A stretch of 64,000 nucleotides of DNA from Herbiconiux sp. SALV-R1 (GCF_013113715.1 NZ_CP053344.1:2976001-3040000); one strand, 5' to 3'. Counted from the stretch's first letter, positions 24,999 to 33,679 are shown. The notes: generated from the sequence alone by a model not told the origin. Translations and numbers: made by a program.

Positions 24999-25182
24999 GA
25001 CGTGGGACGCGCCTCCACCGATCCGCGGCAGCGTGGCTGGGCCGACGTGGGGGCATCCGTCCACCGACCCGCGGCTGCGGACCCGCGGCTGCGGGGGTGG
25101 GCTGACGTGGGGCGTGCCTCCACCGATCTGCGGCTGCGGCGGTGGGCCGGCGCGGGGCGCGGTTTTTTGGGTGTGCACGGGG
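24999..25182. repeat. 45/60-bp tandem repeat array
   Basis: Units beginning GACGTGGG (last one GGCGCGGG) start at 24999, 25044, 25104 and 25149. Periods are 45, 60 and 45 bp; the 60-bp unit contains an internal 15-bp duplication (ACCCGCGGCTGCGG). The motif CTCCACCGATCTGCGGCTGC is shared. The array abuts the stop of the cell-wall-binding gene at 25183. Confidence 0.8.
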
Positions 25183-26292
25183 TCAGGGGCAGGGTGTGAG
25201 TGAGGCGACGGCGGGAGTGAGAGTGACGGTGCCGCCGAGGAGGATGATCGTGGAGGGTGACAGCCGCGTGAGTTCGTCGAGGACGGTGCGGGGTACGCAG
25301 TCGGGGCGGACGACGTAGAGGGGCGCGGCGGAGGCGGCCGCGAGTGGTCCACCGCTGAGGGCGTCGGCGAAACCCGATCCGCTGGCCAGGAACACCGTGC
25401 GCGCGGCAGGGTAGGCCGCGCGGTTGACTGCGACGGAGGTCTCGTAGCGGTCGTCGCCCGCCAGCCTGGTCACCGTGCGGCCGGGCGAGTGGAGCGCAGC
25501 TTCGACCGTGGCACTCACCGAGGCGGTGCCGCCCGCAATGGTGAGGGAGGTGAGCCGGGGGTCGTCAACGAGTGCGCGTTCCGGGGGTGAGAGCGGGGCC
25601 AGACCGTCGACGAGAACGACCGGAGCCCGCTGTCGCGCCGCGGCGGAGGCTGAGGAGAGGGCGTCGGGGAAGTCGCGCCCGGAGGCGAGCGTCAAGCGCA
25701 TCGCGTCGGGCACGCCCGCCAGGTCGTCGGTGAGCAGTCGACGCGACACCTCATACCGGTCGGCTCCGTCGATGCGGGAGACGGTAGCGCCCACCGCGGC
25801 ACGGGAGACCTCGACCAGCACGTCGTCGTCGACCGAGGCCGTCCCGCCCACCAGCACGACGCTCGCCGGCGATAATCGCGCGAGTTCGGCGGCGACGCTC
25901 GGGGGCACCCGGTTCGACTGCACGAGCAGCAGCGGCGCCCGATGGATCGCTGCGATCGACGAGGCGCCCAGAGCGTCGGCGAACTTCTCCCCCGACGCCA
26001 GGTAGACGAGCTCGGCGCCCGGGAAGGCGCGAGCGGAGACCAGCGCCGACTGCTCGTAGCGGTCAGCACCGGCGATGCGCTCCACCGTCGCCCGAAGCAG
26101 ATTCGCCGCCGAGCCCTGCGCCGCCGAGCGTTGCGCCCTCGCGTGCGTCGTCGGCGGGACCTGCGCCGCCGAGCTTTGCGGCGTCGACACGAGACCCAGG
26201 CCCGTGAGGACCATGACCGCGGAGGCCACCATGGCGACAAGCCTCTGCGGCCCGGCTCTCCGGCCGCGCAAGAGGTCGAACAGATCGTGCAT
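25183..26292 (-). CDS. Secreted cell-wall-binding repeat 2 protein (three repeats)
   Basis: A 369-residue exported protein built almost wholly of three CW_binding_2 repeats (about 70-160, 165-255, 262-368). Each opens with R-I-x-G-x-DRYE-T/S (RIAGADRYEQS, RIDGADRYEVS, RLAGDDRYETS), continues with YLASGEKFADALGASS-like and AAIHRAPLLLV-like strands and ends in a VVLVGGTASV-like strand. A signal peptide spans about residues 15-43 (VAMVASAVMVLTGLGLVST, ending SSAAQ). The repeats are known from clostridial S-layer proteins, where they bind anionic wall polymers. Here there is no catalytic partner domain. One of three related genes in this region. Confidence 0.88.
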   Translation of the reverse strand: MHDLFDLLRGRRAGPQRLVAMVASAVMVLTGLGLVSTPQSSAAQVPPTTHARAQRSAAQGSAANLLRATVERIAGADRYEQSALVSARAFPGAELVYLASGEKFADALGASSIAAIHRAPLLLVQSNRVPPSVAAELARLSPASVVLVGGTASVDDDVLVEVSRAAVGATVSRIDGADRYEVSRRLLTDDLAGVPDAMRLTLASGRDFPDALSSASAAARQRAPVVLVDGLAPLSPPERALVDDPRLTSLTIAGGTASVSATVEAALHSPGRTVTRLAGDDRYETSVAVNRAAYPAARTVFLASGSGFADALSGGPLAAASAAPLYVVRPDCVPRTVLDELTRLSPSTIILLGGTVTLTPAVASLTPCP

Positions 26293-26340
26293 GAGGGCTC
26301 GCTTTCATCGGAGGGAATCAGAGTCGCGGCGACGACCTCT

Positions 26341-26370
26341 CCCCCACCGTGATGCGCATCACCTAGGGGG
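26341..26370. terminator. Hairpin at the end of the acetyltransferase gene
   Basis: Perfect palindrome GTGATGCGCATCAC (26349-26362) extended by CCCCC/GGGGG after a 3-base mismatch on each side. It overlaps the GNAT stop codon (26359-26361) and lies upstream of the first cell-wall-binding gene, so it may be a terminator or an operator. Confidence 0.5.
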
Positions 26371-26913
26371 TCGGGACGCCCCGTCGAGGTGCTGCTCGAG
26401 CACGAAGTCGTCGTGGAGTTCGTCACCCACGAAGAACTTCTTCGTGCCCACTCGCACGAAGCCGCTCTTCTCGTAGAAGCGGATGGCCCGCTCGTTGCGC
26501 TGGTTGACGCCCAGCCAGACGCTCGCCCCGCCCAGCTGAGCCGCCGCCTCGAGCGACGCGGCCATCAGCGAGGTGGCGACACCGTGGCCGTGGAACGAGT
26601 CGCGCACGTAGCACTTACTGAGCTCGACCGTGGGGCTGCCCGTCACCGCCGCGGCGACGTCGGGGTCGGCCGGTTCGCCCGCGACGAGCATGGTGTATCC
26701 CGCGATCTCCCCGTCGACGTCGGCGAGCAGGACGACTCGCTCCGCGTCGTGGAGGTGCGCGGCGAACCGCTCCTCCGCGAGGTGGGTCGACACGAACGCT
26801 TCGATCGCTTCGCGAGCGGTGCCGGGCGGGCAGGCGAGCTCGAAGGTCTCCGCGGCGACCGCGGAGACGATCCGCGCATCCTCCGGCCTCGCTCGCCGTA
26901 CCCGTGTGACCAT
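26359..26913 (-). CDS. GNAT-family N-acetyltransferase
   Basis: A 184-residue acetyl-CoA-dependent transferase. The fold is clear: VRRARPEDARIVSAVAAETF at the start, VLLADVDGEIAGYTMLVAG (beta 2-3), VELSKCYVRDSFHGHGVATSLMAASLEAA, whose RDSFHGHGVA is the pyrophosphate-binding R/Q-x-x-G-x-G/A loop, and ASVWLGVNQRNERAIRFYEKSGFVRVG (motif B). Substrate is unknown; the layout resembles RimI-like and small-molecule acetyltransferases. It lies 66 bp upstream of the first cell-wall-binding gene on the same strand and 100 bp from the second one. Confidence 0.9.
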   Translation of the reverse strand: MVTRVRRARPEDARIVSAVAAETFELACPPGTAREAIEAFVSTHLAEERFAAHLHDAERVVLLADVDGEIAGYTMLVAGEPADPDVAAAVTGSPTVELSKCYVRDSFHGHGVATSLMAASLEAAAQLGGASVWLGVNQRNERAIRFYEKSGFVRVGTKKFFVGDELHDDFVLEQHLDGASRPPR

Positions 26914-27014
26914 GCTGTCAACCTATCGTCAGGCCCCGGCCGTCGACCGCCAGCACGCGGGGTGTCGACCGATGGGCGGGCAGGGGCGGGCAGCGCACCC
27001 GCCCCTGCCGTCGA

Positions 27015-28301
27015 TCAGCAGCTGCGCAGCGCGTCGACACCCTTGCCGAGGGTGCCGAGGCCGCCCAGCACGACCACCTTCTTCGCCTTCACCCGTGCGA
27101 TGTCACGGAGCACGGAAGCCGGCACGCAGTCGGGCTGCACGAGGTAGATCGGCGAGCTCGCGTGACCGGCGGCGGGACCACCGCTCAGCGCGTCGGGGAA
27201 GCTCGCGCCGCTCGCCAGGAACACCGTGGGGGCCGAGGTGAACACCTGGTTGAGCGCTACGGAACCCGCATAGCGGTCGCTTCCGCTCAGCCGCTCGACC
27301 GTCCACGGGCCACCCCACAGCGTCGACTCAATCGAGGTCGAGACCGACGACGTGCCCCCGGCGATGCGGATACCGGTGACCGTGAGGGCGGCGAGCACCC
27401 CGTACTCTTCCGCGCTCAGCGTCGACTTGGCACCGTCGACCAGCAGCACCGGTGCGTTCATCGTGATCGCCGCCGGCGACGCGGCCAACGCGTCGGGGAA
27501 CGACGACCCCGTCGCCAGGTAGAGCCACGGCGAACGCGGAACACCGAAGGTCGGGTGGGTGATGAGCGCCCGCGACCCCGAATACCGATCCGCGCCCGCG
27601 ATACGGGTGACGGTCGTGCCTGGGAAGTCGCGGGCCAGCCCGTCGAGCACGCTCTGCGCGACCGACAGCGGCCCGCCCACCACCACGATGTCTTTGGGGT
27701 GCAGTCGCGCGATCTCGGCCTTCGTCTGAGACGGCACGCCTCCTGCCTGAGTGAGCAGCAACGGAGCGCCGTGCACTCCAGCGACCGAACCCGCGCTCAG
27801 CGCGTCGGGGAACTTCTCACCGTTCGCGAGATAGATCAGCTCCGACGACGAGAACGACGCTTTCGAGACCCGGGCCGCCTGGTCATAGCGGTCGCTGCCC
27901 TGAATGCGGCTGATCGTGGGCGCGGCCGTCACCGAGACCGAGCATTCCGCGGAGCGAGGCGCGGAGTCGGTGAGCGTCACCTTCACGGTGAAGCTGTACT
28001 CGCCTTCGCTCGAGGGAACGCCGGAGAAGGCGAACGAACCGGGCCCGTTCGGCGCGAGCACGACACCGGGCGGCAACGCTCCGGCGGCGATCGATGCGCT
28101 AGCGTGCGGGTCGGACTCCGACAGGGCGGGCGTCGGATCGAGGGCCACGCCGCGCAGAGCCTGCTGCTGGGGGCAGAGTGGCTCCGCGCCGGCCGCGTGC
28201 GCGGCGACGGGCAGGAACATCGGGAGCGCCAGAACTGCCGCGATGCCGAGGGCGACGGCGGCGCCCCGATGCGCCCGGCGGGGAGGGTTGGAGTGAGCCA
28301 C
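27015..28301 (-). CDS. Secreted cell-wall-binding repeat 2 protein with Ig-like N-domain
   Basis: A 428-residue exported protein. After a signal peptide (ALGIAAVLALPMFLPVAAHAAG, cleavage near residue 38) comes an Ig-like putative domain (about 45-125) with IAAGALPPGVVLAPNGPGSFAFSGVPSSEGEYSFTVKVTLTD, a pattern typical of He_PIG/cadherin-like modules. Three CW_binding_2 repeats follow, opening RIQGSDRYDQ, RIAGADRYSGS and RLSGSDRYAGS, with YLANGEKFPDALSAGS. GTG at 28301 is the first usable start. It is closely similar in plan to the next gene upstream, so the pair looks like a duplication. Confidence 0.88.
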   Translation of the reverse strand: MAHSNPPRRAHRGAAVALGIAAVLALPMFLPVAAHAAGAEPLCPQQQALRGVALDPTPALSESDPHASASIAAGALPPGVVLAPNGPGSFAFSGVPSSEGEYSFTVKVTLTDSAPRSAECSVSVTAAPTISRIQGSDRYDQAARVSKASFSSSELIYLANGEKFPDALSAGSVAGVHGAPLLLTQAGGVPSQTKAEIARLHPKDIVVVGGPLSVAQSVLDGLARDFPGTTVTRIAGADRYSGSRALITHPTFGVPRSPWLYLATGSSFPDALAASPAAITMNAPVLLVDGAKSTLSAEEYGVLAALTVTGIRIAGGTSSVSTSIESTLWGGPWTVERLSGSDRYAGSVALNQVFTSAPTVFLASGASFPDALSGGPAAGHASSPIYLVQPDCVPASVLRDIARVKAKKVVVLGGLGTLGKGVDALRSC

Positions 28302-28440
28302 GGAGTGTTCTCTTTCTGTCGAGGAATCGCGGGCGATGTGACCGCGGGCCCTACTGTGCGCTCGTCCACCAGCACCTCCTCGTGAGTAATCGCATCCTGT
28401 GGACAGTTTTCTGCCTGTGCAGGAGTCACCTCCCGCAGAC

Positions 28441-28479
28441 GCGAAAGCGCGCCGACCCGACGGGCCGACGCGCTTCGCG
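28441..28479. terminator. Hairpin after the third cell-wall-binding gene
   Basis: GCGAAAGCGCG..CCGACCC pairs with GGGCCGACGCGCTTCGC around a GAC loop with two bulged bases. It starts 13 bases after the stop at 28492. The rest of 28302-28491 shows no gene. Confidence 0.65.
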
Positions 28480-28491
28480 AGGAAGAATGGC

Positions 28492-29790
28492 TCAGCAGGG
28501 CTTCAGCGCCGCCACCTCCGCGCTCACGGTGTTGACTCCACCGAGGATGACGATCTCCTTCGCTCCGATGCGCGCGATGTCGTCGAGCACGCTCGTCGGC
28601 ACGCAGCCCTTCTGCACGAGGTAGATCGGGTTACCGGTGTGACCGGCGGCCGGCCCGGCACTCAGCGCGTCGGGGTACAGCTCTCCGCTCGCCAGGAACG
28701 CCACGCGCGCCTCCGTGAACACGCCGTTCACCGCGACAGCGCCCTCGTAGCGGTTCGCACCGCTCACCCGGGTGCCGTTGTAGGTCGGGGAGAGCGAGCT
28801 CTCGACCCCGGTGCTCACTGAGTTCGGACCGCCGGCGATCGTCACCTGCGCCACCCCGGCGCCGTCGAGCGCCGCCCTGTCGTCTTGCGAGAGCGCTGTC
28901 CGCGAGCCGTCGACCAGCAGCACCGCCGCGTTCTGCGTGACAGCGGCCGGAGAGGCTGCCAGCGCGTCGGGGAAGTTGCGACCGTCAGCGAGGTACGCCA
29001 GCGGGCTCGACGGGCGGCCGAAAGTACCATCGCCGATCAGGAGGCGCGAGCTGTCGTAGCGATCCACCCCGCTGATGCGCGTGACAGTGGGATGGAACGT
29101 CGAGCCTTCGACGGCGGTGAGCACCGCATCCGCGATCGTGAGCGGACCGCCCACCACGACGACGTTCTTCGGCTTCAGTCGGCCCAGCTCCGTCGCGGTG
29201 CTGGCCGGGAGCGTCCCGGACTGCGTGAGGAGCAGCGGCGCACCGTGGATACCGGCGACCGAGCTCGCGCTCAGCGCATCGGCGAACTTCTCACCGCTGG
29301 CCAGGTAGACGGTCTCGGCCTCGGAGAAGATCGACGCGGAGACCCGCGCCGCCTGGTCGTAGCGATCGGTTCCGGCGATGCGCACCGGCTCGGGCAACGC
29401 GCCAACCACCATGGTGCAGTCGATGGTGAGCGGTGCCGAGTCGACGTAGGCACCCTTCACGGTGAAGGAGTAGGTGCCCGCCGTCGTCGGCGTGCCGCTG
29501 AAGGTCCACGGCTCACCCGCGACCGAGTCGCCGGTGAGCACCACGCCAGGAGGGAGCGCTCCGGCCGAGATGGAGGCGTCGGCGAAGCGATCGGGTTGGG
29601 AGAACGCCGGCGACGACACCAGATCGATGCCGACGTTGGCCCGGGCCTGAGGGCACACGGGGAGGGTGGTGATGAGCGGCTCGGCGGAGGCCGGCGCAGC
29701 ACCGGCGAGGAGAGCCAGCACGATGACAGCGCCGGCGGCACCGGCGGCGCCCGTAGCGGTACGGGTAACGGGGAACATGACGAACGTCAC
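28492..29790 (-). CDS. Secreted cell-wall-binding repeat 2 protein with Ig-like N-domain (paralogue)
   Basis: A 432-residue paralogue of the protein at 27015. Signal peptide about residues 10-36 (AVIVLALLAGAAPASAEP), Ig-like module with ISAGALPPGVVLTGD and WTFSGTPTTAGTYSFTVKG (about 70-125), then three CW_binding_2 repeats opening RIAGTDRYDQ, RISGVDRYDSS and RVSGANRYEGA. The last ends CVPTSVLDDIARIGAKEIVILGG. GTG at 29790 or ATG at 29778 could start it; GAAAG precedes the GTG. The protein probably coats the wall; binding partner and purpose are unknown. Confidence 0.87.
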   Translation of the reverse strand: MTFVMFPVTRTATGAAGAAGAVIVLALLAGAAPASAEPLITTLPVCPQARANVGIDLVSSPAFSQPDRFADASISAGALPPGVVLTGDSVAGEPWTFSGTPTTAGTYSFTVKGAYVDSAPLTIDCTMVVGALPEPVRIAGTDRYDQAARVSASIFSEAETVYLASGEKFADALSASSVAGIHGAPLLLTQSGTLPASTATELGRLKPKNVVVVGGPLTIADAVLTAVEGSTFHPTVTRISGVDRYDSSRLLIGDGTFGRPSSPLAYLADGRNFPDALAASPAAVTQNAAVLLVDGSRTALSQDDRAALDGAGVAQVTIAGGPNSVSTGVESSLSPTYNGTRVSGANRYEGAVAVNGVFTEARVAFLASGELYPDALSAGPAAGHTGNPIYLVQKGCVPTSVLDDIARIGAKEIVILGGVNTVSAEVAALKPC

Positions 29791-29884
29791 TTTCGGTCGG
29801 GGATACGGATCCCCGCCATCGTCCCGCCCGTCAGTACCGCGGCGTTATGAGCAATCACTACTCACGCTCGCGCGTCCACACAGC

Positions 29885-29916
29885 AAGAAGGGCCCGCCGC
29901 GAGGCGAGCCCTTCTT
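29885..29916 (-). terminator. Terminator after rplA
   Basis: Stem AAGAAGGGC (29885-29893) with GCCCTTCTT (29908-29916), extended inward by a second CGCC/GGCG helix after one mismatch. It begins 21 bases after the rplA stop. Confidence 0.85.
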
Positions 29917-29936
29917 GGTGAAACCGGTGGAACGAA

Positions 29937-30626
29937 CTAGATCGCGTTCACATCGAGGGGGATGCCGGGACCGAAGGTGGTCGAGACGGCGCCCTTCTGG
30001 ATGTAACGACCCTTCGAGGCGCTCGGCTTGAGGCGCACGACCTCTTCGAGAGCAGCCTTGATGTTGTCGTTCAGCTGCTCCTCCGAGAAGCCGGCCTTGC
30101 CCACGACGAAGTGCACGTTGGCGTGCTTGTCGACGCGGAACTCGATCTTGCCGCCCTTGATGTCGTTCACGGCCTTGGCCACATCGGGGGTAACGGTACC
30201 CGTCTTCGGGTTGGGCATGAGGCCGCGGGGGCCGAGCACCTTTCCGAGACGACCGACCTTGCCCATGAGCTCGGGGGTGGAGACCGCCGAGTCGAACGCG
30301 GTGTAGCCACCGGCAACCTTCTCGATGAGCTCGTCGCCACCGACCTCGTCGGCACCCGCCGCGATGGCGGCCTCGGCCGCCGGGCCGGTCGCGAACACGA
30401 TGACGCGCGCGGTCTTGCCGGTGCCGTGGGGCAGGATGACGGTTCCACGAACCATCTGGTCGGCCTTGCGCGGGTCGACCCCGAGCTTCAGCGCGACCTC
30501 GACGGTGCTGTCGAACTTCGACGAGCCGGTCTCGCGAGCGAGCGAGACGGCCTCGGTGGGCGTGTAGTACTTGCCGGCTTCGATCTTCTCGGCCGCGGCG
30601 CGGTAGGCCTTCGACTTCTGTGCCAT
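29937..30626 (-). CDS. rplA: 50S ribosomal protein L1
   Basis: A 229-residue protein of the L1 stalk that helps tRNA leave the E site and can repress its own operon. Signatures: [72 protein letters not shown] (the L1 signature) and [19 protein letters not shown]. Length is normal. It lies 13 bp after rplK. Unusually, rplJ and rplL are not next: about 11 kb of other genes intervene on the same chromosome side. Confidence 0.98.
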   Translation of the reverse strand: MAQKSKAYRAAAEKIEAGKYYTPTEAVSLARETGSSKFDSTVEVALKLGVDPRKADQMVRGTVILPHGTGKTARVIVFATGPAAEAAIAAGADEVGGDELIEKVAGGYTAFDSAVSTPELMGKVGRLGKVLGPRGLMPNPKTGTVTPDVAKAVNDIKGGKIEFRVDKHANVHFVVGKAGFSEEQLNDNIKAALEEVVRLKPSASKGRYIQKGAVSTTFGPGIPLDVNAI

Positions 30627-30639
30627 GTCAGCCTCCTCC

Positions 30640-31071
30640 TTATGCCTCGACCGTGATGCCCATGGAACGGGCGGTACCGGCGATGATCTTCTCTGCTGCT
30701 TCGACGTCGTTGGCGTTCAGGTCGGCCTGCTTCTGCTCGGCGATCTGGCGCACCTGCTCACGGGTGAGCTTGGCGACCTTGACGGTGTGCGGGGTGGAGG
30801 AGCCCTTGGCGACTCCGGCCGCCTTCTTGATGAGCTCCGCCGCCGGCGGGGTCTTCAGGATGAAGGTGAACGAGCGGTCTTCGTAGACCGTGATCTCGAC
30901 CGGGATGACGTTGCCGCGCTGCGACTCGGTCGCGGCGTTGTAGGCCTTGCAGAACTCCATGATGTTCACGCCGTGCTGACCCAGCGCCGGACCGATGGGC
31001 GGTGCGGGGTTGGCGGCGCCGGCGTTGATCTGAAGCTTGATCAGACCTGTGACCTTCTTCTTCGGTGCCAT
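30640..31071 (-). CDS. rplK: 50S ribosomal protein L11
   Basis: A 143-residue protein of the GTPase-associated centre. [45 protein letters not shown] is nearly invariant, including the proline pair linked to thiostrepton sensitivity. The frame is open 16 codons further up, but ATG at 31071 gives the conserved start, with an AGAGAAGA purine tract before it. First of rplK-rplA; the leader between nusG and rplK has two hairpins. Confidence 0.98.
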   Translation of the reverse strand: MAPKKKVTGLIKLQINAGAANPAPPIGPALGQHGVNIMEFCKAYNAATESQRGNVIPVEITVYEDRSFTFILKTPPAAELIKKAAGVAKGSSTPHTVKVAKLTREQVRQIAEQKQADLNANDVEAAEKIIAGTARSMGITVEA

Positions 31072-31091
31072 ATCTTCTCTTCTCTCTCGAA

Positions 31092-31141
31092 CCGCACGGT
31101 CGTGCGGCGCTCCCACCACGGGGCTTCTCCCCGAAGTGGTG
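31092..31141 (-). promoter_or_regulatory. Hairpins in the nusG-rplK gap
   Basis: CCGCACG/CGTGCGG (31092-31107) with a 2-base centre, then ACCAC-GGGG / CCCC-GAA-GTGGT (about 31115-31141). They could terminate nusG transcription, be RNase sites, or include the L1 binding site of the rplKA mRNA; sequence alone does not decide. Confidence 0.45.
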
Positions 31142-31196
31142 TGACGGATGCCCGCGAGGGCAACCGAAATATCTTAGCTGATGAAAGCGGTGACGC

Positions 31197-32093
31197 CTAC
31201 AGCTTCGTGACCTGGTCGAAGCTGAGCTCGACCGGGGTCTCGCGCTCGAACAGGGAGACGAGCACGGTGAGCTTGCCGCTCTCGGGCTTGATCTCGCTGA
31301 TCGAACCGGGGAGCCCGGCGAACGAGCCCTCCTTGATGGTGATGGTCTCGCCGATCTCGAAGTCGACCTCGGCCTGCACGGTGCGGGCAGCAGCCTTGCC
31401 GCCCTTGGCGGCCGACGACTTCGCGGCAGGAGCATCCTGAACCTCGACCAGGCTCTTCAGCATGTTGAAGGCCTCTTCGAAGCGGAGCGGGGTGGGGTTG
31501 TGCGAGTTGCCCACGAAGCCGGTGACACCGGGGGTGTGGCGCACGACCGACCAGCTGTCCTCGTTGAGGAACATGCGCACCAGCACGTAGCCGGGGATGC
31601 GCACGCGGGTGACCAGCTTGCGCTGACCGTTCTTGATCTCGACGACGTCTTCCATCGGAACCTCGACCTGGAAGACGAAGTCCTCCATGCCCATCGAGGT
31701 CTTGCGGCTCTCGATGTTCGACTTCACGCGCTTCTCGAAGCCGGCGTAGGAGTGGATGACGTACCACTTGCCCGGCAGGGTGCGGAGCTCGGCGCGGAAG
31801 GCGTCGTACGGGTCGACCTCAGGCTCGTCGCCCGCCTCGGCCTCGTCGTCGATCGACGACTCGACGGCCTCGGTCGCGCCGTCGATCGGCTGGTCGGCCT
31901 CCGCGGCGTCGGGGTCTTCGAGCACGTCGAGAACGGCGGCCGCCTCGTCGAAGCTGTCGATGTTCAGCGCGTCGTCGACCACAGCATCCGCTTCGGGGTC
32001 GGCCGCCTCGTCGATCGCCTCGAGGAGGGCATCGAGATCGGCGGGCACGCCGGCTTCATCGGGCTTTGCGTCAGACAAGGAATTCGTTTCCAC
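31197..32093 (-). CDS. nusG: Transcription antitermination factor NusG
   Basis: A 298-residue factor binding RNA polymerase and coupling it to ribosomes and Rho. An acidic, probably disordered N-terminal region (about 1-105) is an actinobacterial addition; the NGN domain begins GKWYVIHSYAGFEKRVKSNIESR and includes IPGYVLVRMFLNEDSWSVVRHTPGVTGFVG. The KOW domain near the end reads FEIGETITIKEGSFAGLPGSISEI. An Ala/Lys linker joins them. GTG at 32093 is chosen; the frame is open above but lacks a ribosome site, and TTG at 32078 is the alternative. It follows secE on the same strand. Confidence 0.96.
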   Translation of the reverse strand: METNSLSDAKPDEAGVPADLDALLEAIDEAADPEADAVVDDALNIDSFDEAAAVLDVLEDPDAAEADQPIDGATEAVESSIDDEAEAGDEPEVDPYDAFRAELRTLPGKWYVIHSYAGFEKRVKSNIESRKTSMGMEDFVFQVEVPMEDVVEIKNGQRKLVTRVRIPGYVLVRMFLNEDSWSVVRHTPGVTGFVGNSHNPTPLRFEEAFNMLKSLVEVQDAPAAKSSAAKGGKAAARTVQAEVDFEIGETITIKEGSFAGLPGSISEIKPESGKLTVLVSLFERETPVELSFDQVTKL

Positions 32094-32116
32094 TTCTCTC
32101 GGTCGGGATGCGTCTA

Positions 32117-32389
32117 TCAGGCGGGATCGCCGAAGACGACGACCGCGAGCCACCCGAACAGGGTGTCGAGACCCACGACGATCGCCATCATGATGACGAC
32201 GAACACGAGCACGACGAGCGTGTAGCTCAGCAGCTCGCGCCGGGTCGGGGTGACGACCTTCTTCAGTTCTGTGAAGACCTGCCGGATGAAAAGGGCGATA
32301 CGGGCGAACGGGTTGCGCCGGGCAGCCCGCTCCTTTTTGGCGTTCTCGACGACGTCTTCGGAAGGTTCGTCGATTACTTTGCGTGCCAC
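32117..32389 (-). CDS. secE: Preprotein translocase subunit SecE
   Basis: A 90-residue essential subunit that clamps SecY in the membrane. The hydrophilic N-terminus (ARKVIDEPSEDVVENAKKERAARRNP) leads to the amphipathic surface helix FIRQVFTELKKVVTPTRRELLSYT, which is the SecE signature, and one membrane helix VVLVFVVIMMAIVVGLDTLF. GTG at 32389 lies ten bases after AAAGG. It follows tRNA-Trp closely (27 bp) and precedes nusG by 23 bp. Confidence 0.96.
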   Translation of the reverse strand: MARKVIDEPSEDVVENAKKERAARRNPFARIALFIRQVFTELKKVVTPTRRELLSYTLVVLVFVVIMMAIVVGLDTLFGWLAVVVFGDPA

Positions 32390-32416
32390 CGTGTCAGTAC
32401 CTTTCACAAACAGGAG

Positions 32417-32489
32417 CAGGGCGGACAGGACTCGAACCTGCAACCTGCGGTTTTGGAGACCGCTGCTCTACCAATTGAGCCACCGCCCT
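32417..32489 (-). tRNA. trnW: tRNA-Trp (CCA anticodon)
   Basis: On the minus strand, acceptor arm AGGGCGG (5', ending at 32489) pairs with CCGCCCT (3'). The D arm reads GGCTCAATTGGTAGAGC, the anticodon loop CTCCAAA with anticodon CCA, and the T arm GGTTCGAGTCC. Length is 73 nt and CCA is not encoded. The tRNA-Trp-secE-nusG order is typical of actinobacteria. Confidence 0.97.
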
Positions 32490-32640
32490 AAGCGAGATGA
32501 ACCCCTGGGCTTCGCTACACTCGCTCTCAGCGGGTGGGCCGAAAAATTGGCATAGAAAAGCTTGGCGGATTCAACCACCGACAGACAGTGTAGGTCAGAT
32601 CGCAGAGCACCGCAAAAGGCGGTACGAGACGGAGCAGCGG

Positions 32641-33675
32641 ATGCGCAGCGGGGCTTTGAGAATCGGGTTCGTGGCGACCCTCGGAGGTCTGCTGGCGTTC
32701 GCGCTCGGCTACTCGTTCGTGCAGTTGTCGACCGTCGTGATCTGCATCCTCGCCTCGCTCTTCCTCGCGCTCGGCCTCGATCCGCTGGTGCGCTGGCTCA
32801 CCCGGCGCCGCATCCCGCGCGGCTGGTCGATCGTCATCGTCTTCGCCATGGTGATCGCCTTCGGCGTGCTGGTGTTCTTCCTCGTCATCCCGGCGGTGAT
32901 CGACCAGACCACCGAGCTGCTGCAGAACCTCCCCGGCGCGGTCAAGAACGTCACCGAGCAGACGTGGTTCACCGACGTGTTCGGGTCGTCGGTCGACGGC
33001 AAGAAGCTGCTCGGCGACCTCAACTCCTTCCTCTCCGACCCGAACAACCTCGCGGCGCTCGGTGGCGGCGTGCTGAAGATCGGCGTCGCGCTCATCAACG
33101 GCATCTCGGGCGGGATCCTCGTGCTGGTGCTGACCCTGTTCTTCCTCGGGTCGCTCGAGGCGGTGAAGAACAGCTTCTACGTGCTCGTCCCGGCCTCCCG
33201 CCGGGCCGGCGTCGTCTCCATCACCGACCAGATCGTGCGGTCGATCGGCAAGTACGTGAGCGGTCAGGTCATCCTCGCGGGCACGAACGGCGTGTTCGGC
33301 TTCATCGCCATGATGATCATCCAGGTGCCCTACGCGGGAGCGCTCGCCGTTGTCGCCTTCCTGCTGGCGCTCATCCCGCTCGTCGGCACGATCATCAGCG
33401 CCATCCTCATCACCTTCATCGCCCTCACCGTCTCACCTGCGACCGCCATAGCGATCGGCATCTACTTCCTCGTCTACATGCAGGTCGAGGCATATGTGTT
33501 CAGCCCGCGCGTGATGAACAAGGCGGTCGACGTGCCGGGCATCCTCGTCGTCATCGGGGCGCTCGTCGGCGGCACTCTGCTGGGGGTGCTGGGAGCGCTC
33601 ATCGCTGTGCCGGTCGTGGCGAGCATCCTGATCGTCGTCAAGCAGGTCATCGTGCCCAGGCAGGCGCTACGGTGA
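32641..33675 (+). CDS. AI-2E family transporter
   Basis: A 344-residue membrane protein of the AI-2E/PerM family with about seven or eight helices. Features: GFVATLGGLLAFALGYSF, LASLFLALGLDPLVRWLTRRRIPRGWSIVIVF (family core), a long soluble loop of about 80 residues, and the C-terminal QVEAYVFSPRVMNKAVDVPGILVVIGALVGGTLLGVLGALIAVPV, a very characteristic stretch. Members export autoinducer-2 or act as Na+/H+ antiporters; which applies here is unknown. ATG at 32641 has GGAG seven bases upstream. It is divergent from the tRNA/secE operon and precedes marC by 4 bp. Confidence 0.92.
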   Translation: MRSGALRIGFVATLGGLLAFALGYSFVQLSTVVICILASLFLALGLDPLVRWLTRRRIPRGWSIVIVFAMVIAFGVLVFFLVIPAVIDQTTELLQNLPGAVKNVTEQTWFTDVFGSSVDGKKLLGDLNSFLSDPNNLAALGGGVLKIGVALINGISGGILVLVLTLFFLGSLEAVKNSFYVLVPASRRAGVVSITDQIVRSIGKYVSGQVILAGTNGVFGFIAMMIIQVPYAGALAVVAFLLALIPLVGTIISAILITFIALTVSPATAIAIGIYFLVYMQVEAYVFSPRVMNKAVDVPGILVVIGALVGGTLLGVLGALIAVPVVASILIVVKQVIVPRQALR

Positions 33676-33679
33676 CGTC

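Noticed and set aside
24796-25160. CRISPR array
   Set aside because: Units are directly abutting and degenerate, with no unique spacers of uniform length and no cas genes.
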